Shown here piece by piece: positions 34,972 through 43,857 of a stretch of DNA of 64,000 nt. The translations under genes were made by a program, and so were the position numbers. Position 1 is the first letter of the stretch, and every line of letters starts with the position of its first letter. The stretch covers positions 5,394,001 through 5,458,000 of the forward strand of contig CM050655.1 of NCBI GenBank assembly GCA_027574665.1, written 5' to 3'. The notes beneath the pieces are model-generated. The model had not been told where the DNA came from. It saw nothing but the letters and a program-made list of their open reading frames with translations, and ran no database searches. Origin of the DNA: Rhynochetos jubatus (lineage: Eukaryota; Chordata; Aves; Eurypygiformes; Rhynochetidae).

Positions 34972-36372
34972 GTAGGGAGCGTGGATGAAGAGGGTAGATC
35001 CTAACCTGCCCCATGCTTTTAACCCTGTCTCTCCCCCACATCCCGAGCTCCTGTGCAGCAGGATCCCCCCGAAAACCCTCGACCGGGATGCGGGGGGGGG
35101 TAGTCCTGCTCTCCTCCAGGCTGGGCTGGGTCTCCCCGCAGGGTGTCGGACAAGCTGAAGCAGTCCCCGCAGGCGCTGGCAGAGGCCAACGGCACAGAGG
35201 CCAGCCCGGCGCCGGCCGAGAACGGCTCCCTGGCCTCGCTGCGAGAGCTGGACGCCGCCTTCTCTCAGCTGAGGTCCCACCTGCGCAACGTCACCCTGCA
35301 GCTGGCCGTCGACGGGGACCCCGGGCCGCGGCGGCACGTCCTGCTGATGGCCACCACCCGCACCGGCTCCTCCTTCGTGGGGGAGTTCTTCAACCAGCAA
35401 GGCAGCATCTTCTACCTCTTCGAGCCCCTCTGGCACATCGAGAGGACGGTCACCTTTGAGCCGGGGGGAGCCAACGCGGTGGGTTCGGCCTTGGTCTACC
35501 GGGACGTCCTCAAGCAGCTCCTCCTCTGTGACCTCTACATCCTGGAGAGCTTCATCTCGCCAGCGCCCGAGGGCCACCTGACGCCCTTCATGTTTCGGCG
35601 GGGCTCGAGCCGTTCGCTCTGCGAGGAGCCCGTCTGCACACCCAGCGCCAAGAAGGTCTTCGAGAAGTATCACTGCAAGAACCGCCGCTGCGGGCCCCTC
35701 AACATCACCCTGGCCGCCGAGGCATGCCGGAACAAGCGGCACGTGGCCCTGAAGACAGTGCGCATCCGGCAGCTGGAATTCCTGCAGCCGCTGGTGGAGG
35801 ACCCTCGGTTGGACGTGCGCATCATCCAGCTGGTGCGGGATCCCCGTGCTGTCCTGGCATCCCGCATGGTCGCCTTCTCCGGCAAGTACGAGACCTGGAA
35901 GAAATGGGCGTCCGAAGGGGAGGCTCCCCTCCGCGAGGAGGAGGTGCAGCGGCTGCGGGGCAACTGCGAGAGCATCCGTCTGTCGGCCGAGCTGGGGCTG
36001 CGGCGCCCAGGCTGGCTGCGGGGTCGCTACATGCTGGTTCGCTACGAGGACGTGGCACGGGCGCCCTTGCAGAAGGCGGAGGAGATGTACCGCTTCGCCG
36101 GGCTCCCCCTCACCCCTCAGGTGGAGGAGTGGATCGGCAAAAACACGCAGGCACCCCGCGACGCCAGCGGCGTCTACTCCACCCGGAAAAACTCCTCTGA
36201 GCAGTTCGAGAAGTGGCGGTTCAGCATCCCCTTCAAGCTGGCGCAGGTGGTGCAGGACGCCTGCGCCCCGGCCATGCGTCTCTTTGGCTACAAGTTGGCC
36301 AGTAGCCCCGCCGCGTTGGCTAACCGCTCCTTCAGCCTGCTGGAGGAGGCACAGCCCTCCTGGGTCACGTAA
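34835..36372 (+). CDS. CHST3: CHST3, carbohydrate (chondroitin 6) sulfotransferase 3
   Basis: A Golgi type II membrane enzyme that transfers sulfate from PAPS to C6 of N-acetylgalactosamine in chondroitin (and to keratan galactose). The two coding exons, 34835-34971 and 35142-36372, encode 455 residues. A short cytoplasmic tail with the conserved stretch CLKMRSKYA comes first. A membrane segment follows near residues 24-37, then a stem with sequons. The 5'-phosphosulfate loop [13 protein letters not shown] starts near 117, and the 3'-phosphate motif [12 protein letters not shown] lies near 276-287. The C-terminus ends SWVT, as human ends FWVT. The start is chosen because it gives the family's N-terminal tail and membrane anchor. 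The downstream single-exon frame alone would lack both. The human protein is 479 residues; the difference lies in the stem. Identity is very secure. Confidence 0.97.
35142..36372 (+). CDS. CHST3: CHST3 second coding exon (stem and catalytic domain)
   Basis: The acceptor CCCCGCAG leads into G|GTGTCGGACAAG (VSDKLKQ). One long exon holds the whole luminal domain up to stop codon TAA at 36370-36372, the one-exon catalytic layout known for this sulfotransferase family. Confidence 0.96.
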
Positions 36373-36984
36373 CGGTGGAGGGAGGGATGGCGGTGGGGTT
36401 GGGGGGGAACAAGGGGCTGCGGCCGTGCTCCCGGCCAGCCCGGAGGAAACCCGGGGGTCCCTGCTCCTGGAGATGCTCCTCGCTGCTGCCAGGTGGAAAT
36501 CGGCAGCCCCGGGAGCCGGAGCATCCTGGCAGAGCCAACCCCGGGGTCCTGCAGAGCCTGAATGACACAGTTTCTCCAGGAAGGGGGAAATCGCAAGGCT
36601 GAGGGACGGTGGGGAAAAGCCCAGGGGGTCTGTCTGGCACCGGGGCCACCTCCCTGGCTCAGGGGCTGCGGCGAGGAAGAGGAGGGCGAGCAGAGGGCGA
36701 CAGGACCAAGCGCCTCTACGTCGCCACCACCCCTCCGTTTAGGTCGAGACCCCTGTGGTGCCAGCAAAGACCCAGACCCCAGAGGCCTTACTGGTTTAGT
36801 GCCTTCGTGCACCAGCACAGACTGGGAGCTGCCCCGGAGGCGTGCGGGGGCAGGCGTCGCCTGCGGAGCCCTGGCCAGCACTCGAGCTGCAACGAAATGA
36901 GGAGACTTTGTGGTTCAGTGCTCTTCAAAGTGGGTTTTGGCCGGTTTTCCCCCTGATGATTTGCATATCAGGGTCACCAAGTGA

Positions 36985-37000
36985 ATTTATTTATTTATTA
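36985..37000 (+). promoter_or_regulatory. AU-rich element in CHST3 3' UTR
   Basis: ATTTATTTATTTATTA contains overlapping ATTTA pentamers and the nonamer TTATTTATT, a class II-type AU-rich element bound by mRNA-decay factors. It stands out because the surrounding sequence is GC-rich. Confidence 0.55.
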
Positions 37001-40000
37001 TGTGAAAAAGAGGGGGAGGCAGGAGCTAAGGAGCTAAGCCCAAAAATCAGAGCAGCGTGAAGTACTGCCAAGAAACAGACACACCCAGAGCCGAGGTGGC
37101 GGAGCTCAGATTTTGGCTGGAGAGACTGACGGGGCCGCCCCCTCCCCAGACCCCCAGCGGAGCGCGGCCGGTGCCGGGGCTGCATCCACCCCGCACGGGA
37201 GCAACCGCGAACCTCAGCGCCTGCTGGAAGACGCTCGGACTTATTTAATTAAAAGCAAAAAGAAAAAAAACACAACGGCACGGAGTCCAGAGCATCTCCT
37301 GTCTCCTTGGTGTTCGTGCGTGTCCCCCCCTCCCCTGGGGGGACCCCTGGGAATGCTTCCAGCCGGCAGCACCAATGAGTGACCGATACCTGGTCGAGGC
37401 GTGGGGTGTTCGCCACGTGCAGACGTTCCCCAAACAATAACCCGGCGCTGAGCTGCCCCCTCCGACTCGCTTTTAATTAATTAAAGAGCCTATTTTTAGC
37501 CTGCTTTGCCCCGGCCCCTTTTACTCCCTGTTTGTTTTGGGGTACGGGAGCCCCGAGTGGTCCCTGCTGCCCCCTGGACACGGCCGGCATCCCCCATGAC
37601 GCCTCCCCCCAGCCAGCACTGGCGGCCAAAAGTGAGAATCGGAGGGGAACAAGGCGATGGCAGCGGCCGGCTGTGTCTCGGCCGGGGAGGACGGCCGGAG
37701 GGACGCACCGGGGCTCCAGCGACGAGCCGCGGCCGGGGCTAGCTCACAAAAGCCGCCTTTTTTGACCCGAGAGGGAGAACAGAAGCGGCATTGAGGGAAC
37801 GCGGGGCCGGCTGGCGGGGAGCAGCCATGCCGGAGCCCTGGGGCGGCCGGGGGGCGGGGGGGAGGTTTTCCCGAACGCGGAGCATCTGGCCTCAAGGTGT
37901 GAATTCGGGGCGCTTGACGCCGGCCGGCTGGGGAGAGGGTGCAAAAAACGGGGGTTCTTGCGCACGGAGCGGCGTGGGCGATACCCTCGTCACTTGCCGG
38001 GTAGGCAAATGCAGGGAAAAACCGATGCGAGCAGCAAGGGAAGGGGGAATTGGGCTGAGGCCAGCGGCGGGGCGACACAACCGCCCGTTCCCACCTGCGC
38101 TGCCTGCATGGCCTCAGCCCTGGCTGGTTCCAGCCTGTCATTTCCAGCTAAGCAAGGGCATTTCTTCCTGGACACCCTCCAGCTTCCCGTCAAAAACGTC
38201 GCAGGGCATAAAGAAAACGTGCCCCCCGACCCATGCAGGCTTCCGCCGGGACTAATTGCTCCCATTAAACCCGCGTAGCCGTGACTCCCAGGCGCGTTGG
38301 GAAGCCACGAGGGACACGTGGCTCCTTCCGAGACCAAAGCAGCCAAATTCACCCTGTGTCAGCTTGGGGGGGAGGTCTGTCTCCCCCCAGGATGGGCACC
38401 TCCTGCTCACTTGGCCGCTCCTGGGCCTTGCCGCCGTCCTTCCCCATAGGAGGAAAGGCATGGATTTGGGAGAAAAAGGGTGCGTTGGGAAAGGCGCAGG
38501 AAGAGGTGACCCCTCGGAGCAAGGATGTGCCTGCATTCAGTCTGGCCACGCAGGAAGCCCACGGCAGGGGCCACAACGGCTGCAGCCTCCTCCATCCACA
38601 CCAATGCCAAAACACATCCCTCTTTTCCAGGGATTCAAGCTTTCAGGGATGAAACAGCTCCCAAAAGGATGAGGCGTGCCTTAAACCAAGGGAACAGGTA
38701 CTGGACCTGCTCCCAGCCCCTTGCTTCCCCACCCCCAGGCTGCTCCCGCCCCGGGAGCCGTGACACCGTAGCCGCCGTGCTGTTTCCTGCCAGGCCGAGG
38801 TGGCAAACAGCTGGCAAGGGGGGGGTCGTCTGCTGGGCCATGAAGCCAAGCTGCCAGGAAATGCATAAAATGGCCTTTTTCCAGCTTGGCATGGGGTTTG
38901 TCCCAAACCTCAGAAGTCACGGCTGCTCCACCGGCCGTCCTGACCCCCCCATCCCCTTCTCCTCGCTTACTCCAGCTCCATTTAATGGGATCGGACCGGC
39001 TAATCCCCCAACGTCCCCTCGCAGCACTCTCAGATGGGACTCCTGCACCGGGGCCGGGGGGAATCCCATCGCCCCAGCCCTGCTCCGCAGGCCGGATCCA
39101 CCCTCGCTCCGCTGCGGGGCTCGGCGCGGTTCCCGTGGGGAGCCGGTGCGTTGCTACGGCCTCACCGCCCGAACCCCGGGCCGGCGGGGGAGCCGGGGAC
39201 TGCGGCACACGTGGACGGTTCAGCCTTAAATGACAGCCTTGTTTCCCATTGCGATTTTTTAAGCGGCTGCATGCCTGACCAGACCGCGCTGCTTGGTCCG
39301 CATCCCATATTTATCCTGTAATTACACCTTTCGGACAAAGGCTGCCTGTCTGTGAGACGGATCTTTTTTTAAGGACACAGTTTTATTATACGCCGTGCTT
39401 TCACCGTAATGAAATCCTGCGGGGGTGAGGGGGGGGAGGGAAAACTCCCCACAATTTGAGGGTGGAAGCTGTCCTTTCCCAAAACCTGTCCCAAGGGCGA
39501 AGGAGCTTGCCCAAGCCTTCTCCCTTCCTTTTCTCGAGGAAAACCCAACCTCTGGCATCCTTTCTGTTCTGTACTACCCACCCCGTGAGGATTGATGCGC
39601 CAAACCCCCTCCCCGTGTTTCTCTCTGTTAAGAGAAAGGTGCCACCTCACCGCCGAGCCCTGGGCTCCGCTGCTGCTGGAGCAGAGCCTTGCCACAGAGG
39701 GTTTGCAATCCTTGGAGCCAGCCGGCTGTGCTGGATAAAGCTCCCCTTTGCACCTGCCTGGAACAAGGGGACAAATTCCCACAAAACGGCATCTGTAAAA
39801 TTCCTACTGGCCGCCACGGGCTTGGCTCCAGAGGAGTGGCACCCAGGGGCAGTTGCTGGAGGCGTTTCAGCTGGGGCGTCCCCCAAGGGGAAGGAGAGCC
39901 GTGGCAACTTGCATCAGGGTGAGCCTCTCCAGAGCTTGAATTCGTAGGTGTCCGGTGACGGGCGCGGTGAATCCCGCTGCCGGAGCACGCCGAGCCTGGC

Positions 40001-40008
40001 AAACTCAT

Positions 40009-40128
40009 TGGATGAGGCTTGGAGCAACATGGTCTGGTGGAGGGTGTCCCTGCCCATGGCAGGGGGGTTGGAACTGGATGAGCTTTAAGGTCCCTTCCAA
40101 CCCAAACCATTCTGGGATTCTATGATTC
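40009..40128 (+). mobile_element. CR1 LINE 3' tail (about 120 bases)
   Basis: It starts at GGATGAGGCTTGGAGCAAC, runs through GTGTCCCTGCCCATGGCAGG and CTTTAAGGTCCCTTCCAACC, and ends in the CR1-type terminus GGGATTCTATGATTC. It is strongly 5'-truncated. Confidence 0.9.
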
Positions 40129-40582
40129 ATCCCACGTGTGGCAGCGGGTGAGGTGGGAAGCAAGACTTCCACCGTGCCCTGCACTGGGCAGGGGAGGAGG
40201 AGGTGGGATGCACCTCAGCACCGAGCCGGCCTCAACACCAGGAACAGGGAGCACAAGCATTGTGGAACCACCCCGGGACAGAGCGGACCCCCGCTCCCAG
40301 CTCCTCACAGCTCTTCTTCCCCATAGGAAGCTCAGCTGGTTCACGGACACCGTTGCGTTTCACCTCGGGGGTTTTCCAGAGTCCCTTTTCCCGCTGGGAT
40401 CTGCGGCCAGTTTAAGGGCTGGCACATACAGGGAGGCGCTGCCTATACATACACGTGTCTGGCCGCTCCAGCCTGACCGAAGCAAGGTGACTCTGGTGCT
40501 GTGGTTTATGGGAAGCAGCTGGTCTCCTGGAGCTGACGTCACCGAGAAGCTGGAAACGAAAAAAGAGGTTTGTTGGGGAGAG

Positions 40583-40592
40583 AATAAATAAA
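40583..40592 (+). terminator. Tandem AATAAA, candidate distal poly(A) signal of CHST3
   Basis: AATAAATAAA contains two overlapping canonical poly(A) hexamers, with TGTTGATTTTTG downstream. It lies 4.2 kb after the CHST3 stop codon. Confidence 0.4.
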
Positions 40593-41496
40593 ACGGGACC
40601 CTGTTGATTTTTGCTAAAGGTAGATTTTAGCTGTAAGGTATAAAATAGCCGGTGCTGATGTTTAGAAGCAGCCGGTGTGGCCTGAATTGGTTTTTCCAAG
40701 GCGGTTCTTTGTCTCAGACTGTCCCCATTCCACCCCGGCTGCGGCAGAGATCCCCAAGGCGTGCGGGGAGACCAGATTGCCCCCAAACGGGGAGCCCGGG
40801 GCAGGTGCCGAGGATGGGTGATGCGGTTGGCCTAGGGGAGAGCAACCCCTGGCCTCACCCCTGGAAGGCACAAACCCGCCCTTCCCCACAGCTGGAGGAA
40901 GGATTTTTCCCTCCCGTGGTGAGGCCGGGAAGAGCTGGAGCAGGGAGAAGCCTCCTTTGGTCTCACGGCAGACACACTGTCAGTGGGGGGACCAAGGGGA
41001 CCCCTCCAGCTGCTCAGGTTTGGCTGGGAGGGATGAGGCCATCAGGCTGGTCCAGGAGGGAGAGCAGCTCTCCAGAGGATGTTAATGCTCGGCGTGGAAC
41101 CTCGGAGCCGCAGAGGCGGAGCGGGATCATCCCACCGAGCCCCTTCCCTACACTTCTTCCTTCCCACCAGACACCACCTGCCTGCAGCCGGGTGGAGAAA
41201 TGTCATCCAAACAACACGTTGGCCAATGCCGAGGGCACACCTGCGGAGAGAAAGTTCCCTCCGACCGCAGGTTAGAGCATTTGGAGTTTCTTCCTGTTTG
41301 CCTGGAGTCGGATGGGACGTTCTCACAAAGGCTCCTTTCACCCCGCTCTGTTTGCTTAGGGCGCTGACCTTGTCTTGCTGGTTGGTGCATCTCCAACTCA
41401 CCGTCCCAGAAGTTGCTTTACCTATTTTTTGGAAAGGTGACCCTGATCTGGGCCGGATCCAGAGCAGCGTGGCCAGCAGGGCGAGGGAGGGGGTTC

Positions 41497-41875
41497 TCCC
41501 CCTCTGCTCCACTCTGGGGAGACCCCCCCTGTAGTTCTGCATCCAGCTCTGGGCCCCCAACAGCAGGAGGACACGGAGCTGTTGGAGCGAGGCCAGAGGA
41601 GGCCACGGAGATGCTCCAAGGGCTGGAGCCCCTCTGCCATGGGGCCAGGCTGGGGGAGTTGGGGGGTACAGCCTGGAGAAGGGAAGCTCCGGGGAGACCT
41701 TATAGCACCTTCCAGTGCCTGGGGGGCTACAAGGAAGCTGGGGGTGGGGGTGGGGATGTGCTTTTTACAAGGGCCTGCAGTGACAGGACAAGGGGTAACG
41801 GGTTTAAATCAAAAGCGGGGAGATGGAGACTGGATATCAGGAAGAAATTCTTCCCAGAGAGGGTGGGGAGGGAGC
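41497..41875 (+). mobile_element. CR1 LINE fragment lacking its 3' end
   Basis: It begins near CTCCACTCTGGGGAGACC and runs through CAGCTCTGGGCCCCCAACAG to GAAGAAATTCTTCCCAGAGAG. It then breaks off at GGTGGGGAGG before the usual CAGGTTGCCCAG tail. CR1 copies normally keep the 3' end, so this one was cut secondarily. Confidence 0.88.
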
Positions 41876-42793
41876 AGGCCTGGAGTGCTATTACCCTGGG
41901 GATACTTCCCAGCCTCTGGACACTCACAGCTCCCGGATTTCTTGGCCAGAACAGGTGTCTCTGCGGTCAGCATCTCTGGAAGATTTCTCTTCCCCGGATT
42001 AATCAAAATGCTTTTTCCCCCTGTTGGAAGTTTTAGCATCCTACGGCTGAATCCTGCATCACAGAAAGCACAAACCTGCTCCTGGCTTATTCCAGCTGCC
42101 TCCATGGGCTTTCCTACTGATGACCATCCTCCGCTCCCAGCTTTTACCGTCGGCTCTTCCATCTCTCCAGCTCTTTCCCAGGCTGAAGAGTCTCCCTGCG
42201 CAGAGCAGAAATGCCCCCCTGCTTTCAATCGCCTTGTTACCCTTCTTCTCCATCCCCGTGCCTGGAGAGGAGGGTGTCCGGTGCCGCACACCAGACTTGG
42301 ACACCCGTGTCCCAGACACCCGTGTCCCATATCCCCATGGCCGAGCCGGCTGCACCCTCTGGTGGCAACCCTGAGCGTAGGCCCCGCTTTTCTTCTGGAA
42401 AAACCAAGATGGGAATGCCTTCATCCCACCCATGAGGCTGGGGGGAGCTGTGCTCAGAACCCCGCTGGGAAGGGGCTTCGGCACCGGGCCGCCTTCGCTG
42501 CAGGGGGGATGGGGAGCAGAGGGAGCCTGCAGCCCGGCAGGAGCTCTGCCAGCTCCCAGCGCCGCGGTGTGCACAGTAGCTATATTTACCCGCACGGCTG
42601 GCAGCTATATTTATCCGGAATGCCACAGGAGCCGAAAGTCTTCGGGGTAATTTCCGTGCTGCGGAAAAACACAGTCTGGATGTCCTTTTTGCTGTTAAAC
42701 CACCTTCCCTGCTCCCCTTCTCCAGGGACCTTCACCACCTCCTCAGCCTTTCCCTGCTCCTCCTGACACCTCACCGTGATGCGGGGGTCGCCT

Positions 42794-42877
42794 TCCATCC
42801 ATCCATCCATCCATCCATCCATCCATCCATCCATCCATCCATCCATCCATCCATCCATCCATCCATCCATCCATCCG
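42794..42877. repeat. (CCAT)n microsatellite, about 21 units
   Basis: A pure tetranucleotide array of CCAT/ATGG lies about 0.8 kb upstream of AIFM2. On the minus strand it reads as a repeated Met-Asp-Gly-Trp frame, which is an artefact of a tetranucleotide repeat. Confidence 0.97.
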
Positions 42878-43624
42878 CCTCGTGCAGCCCTCTCTGGGCT
42901 CCTTTTCCCGCTGCCACTCGGAGCATCTCTCCCTCCAAGGGAGCAGGTCACCCTCCGGCTGCCTCGTTCTCCCAGCCTGCGGTCTCGCTGCCAAACGTGA
43001 AGCCCCCACCGCGAGGGCAGGAGCGGGCCCCCCCCCGTGCTGCCAGCCCCACCCTCCAAAAGGGGTCACGGAACCAACATTCAGAGCAGATGGAGGATGA
43101 GCCAAGGTGGACAAAGCCCGGGAACTTTCCAAAACGAACCCGAACAAGCCCGTTTCCGTGTTTTTGTGCGGTTGGGGTGGGGGGTTAAAGCTGAGCTCGT
43201 GCCTTTTCGTCGCTGGGGTTCGGCAGGGCTGGCCGCACACCCTCGGCGGAGCGTTGGCGGAGCTGCGTCCCGCTCAGCATCCTGGCCCGCTGCCGGGTCC
43301 CGGAGCCGGCTGGCTCAGCCGGGGCAGCTTCCCAGGGCTCTGGGTGGCTGCCCATCGCCCTTCGCCCCCACAATCCCTACATCCCCCTTTTCCCGTGCGC
43401 GTGGGGACTAAGGGAAGGCGAAAGGGGAAATACCGGGTACTTGGGGCTGCGGTGCTCACTTGGGCGGACGCCGTGCCCTGGCAGGGAGAGCCAAGGCACA
43501 CAGCCCGGGCTCAGATCTCCAGAAACCCAGCTCCCCTCCCCCACCCGGAACACTCAGCAGCCAGCAAACATGTCTCACCCCTCCGCCGGGGAGCGAGTGG
43601 GAGGCTCCCCGCGAGTGGGAGGCG

Positions 43625-43630
43625 TATAAG
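43625..43630 (+). promoter_or_regulatory. AIFM2 TATA box
   Basis: GCGTATAAGTAG lies 58 bases upstream of the AIFM2 start codon. Transcription would begin near 43655, giving a 5' UTR of about 25-30 bases. Confidence 0.6.
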
Positions 43631-43657
43631 TAGATGGGAGGGATGCCTGCATCCGGG

Positions 43658-43667
43658 TGCTGAGTCA
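43658..43667 (-). promoter_or_regulatory. Antioxidant response element (NRF2/MAF-type) at the AIFM2 start
   Basis: TGCTGAGTCA (reverse complement TGACTCAGCA) matches the ARE core TGACNNNGC and the MAF half-palindrome TGCTGAGTCA. It sits between the TATA box and the start codon. FSP1/AIFM2 is reported to be NRF2-responsive in mammals, so the element is likely to matter. Confidence 0.55.
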
Positions 43668-43682
43668 GGTCAGCCCTGCGCC

Positions 43683-43857
43683 ATGGAATCCCGTGTGTCC
43701 GTGGACGGCTCCGTGCGAGTGGTGGTGGTCGGGGGGGGTTTCGGGGGCATGGAAGCTGCCAGCCTGCTCCAGTCCTTGGCTGTGCCCTTCGTGCTGGTGG
43801 ACACGAGGGATGCCTTCCACCACAACGTGGCCGCCCTCCGCGCCGCCGTGGAGACCG
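43683..43857 (+). CDS. AIFM2: AIFM2 exon 1
   Basis: It encodes [20 protein letters not shown] through ALRAAVETG, with donor CCG|GTAAGG (phase 1). It holds the FAD-binding Gly-rich loop. The second codon is GAA. Confidence 0.96.

Larger units (their letters stand above)
36373..40600 (+). other. CHST3: Probable CHST3 3' UTR and downstream flank
   Basis: CHST3 has a long 3' UTR in mammals. Here candidate poly(A) signals occur at 37248 and 37480 (ATTAAA) and as a double AATAAA at 40583-40592. An AU-rich element lies at 36985-37000 and a CR1 tail at 40009-40128. Which end is used cannot be told from sequence. No other gene was recognised. Confidence 0.45.
40601..43620. other. Intergenic region between CHST3 and AIFM2
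   Basis: About 3 kb with a truncated CR1 (41497-41875) and the large CCAT microsatellite (42794-42877). No exon or RNA gene was recognised. The stretch upstream of AIFM2 is open in the AIFM2 frame from 43107, but the promoter signals near 43625 argue it is not coding. Confidence 0.7.

Noticed and set aside
34630..35742. A 370-codon minus-strand frame
   Set aside because: It is the antisense shadow of the CHST3 coding exons and has no recognisable domain.
35143..36372. CHST3 read as a single-exon protein from 35143
   Set aside because: That reading starts at a GTG that is Val47 of the spliced protein and would lack the membrane anchor. The upstream exon 34835-34971 supplies both tail and anchor with correct phase.
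41582..42766. A 394-codon plus-strand frame
   Set aside because: Its first part is CR1 sequence and the rest is unremarkable GC-rich DNA. It is not a CR1 reverse transcriptase and not a gene.
42794..42877. Regular repeat considered as a CRISPR-like or satellite array
   Set aside because: There are no spacers; it is a simple tetranucleotide microsatellite in vertebrate DNA.
42586..43240. A frame coding a Met-Asp-Gly-Trp repeat protein
   Set aside because: Produced entirely by the CCAT microsatellite; any tetranucleotide array can give such a frame.
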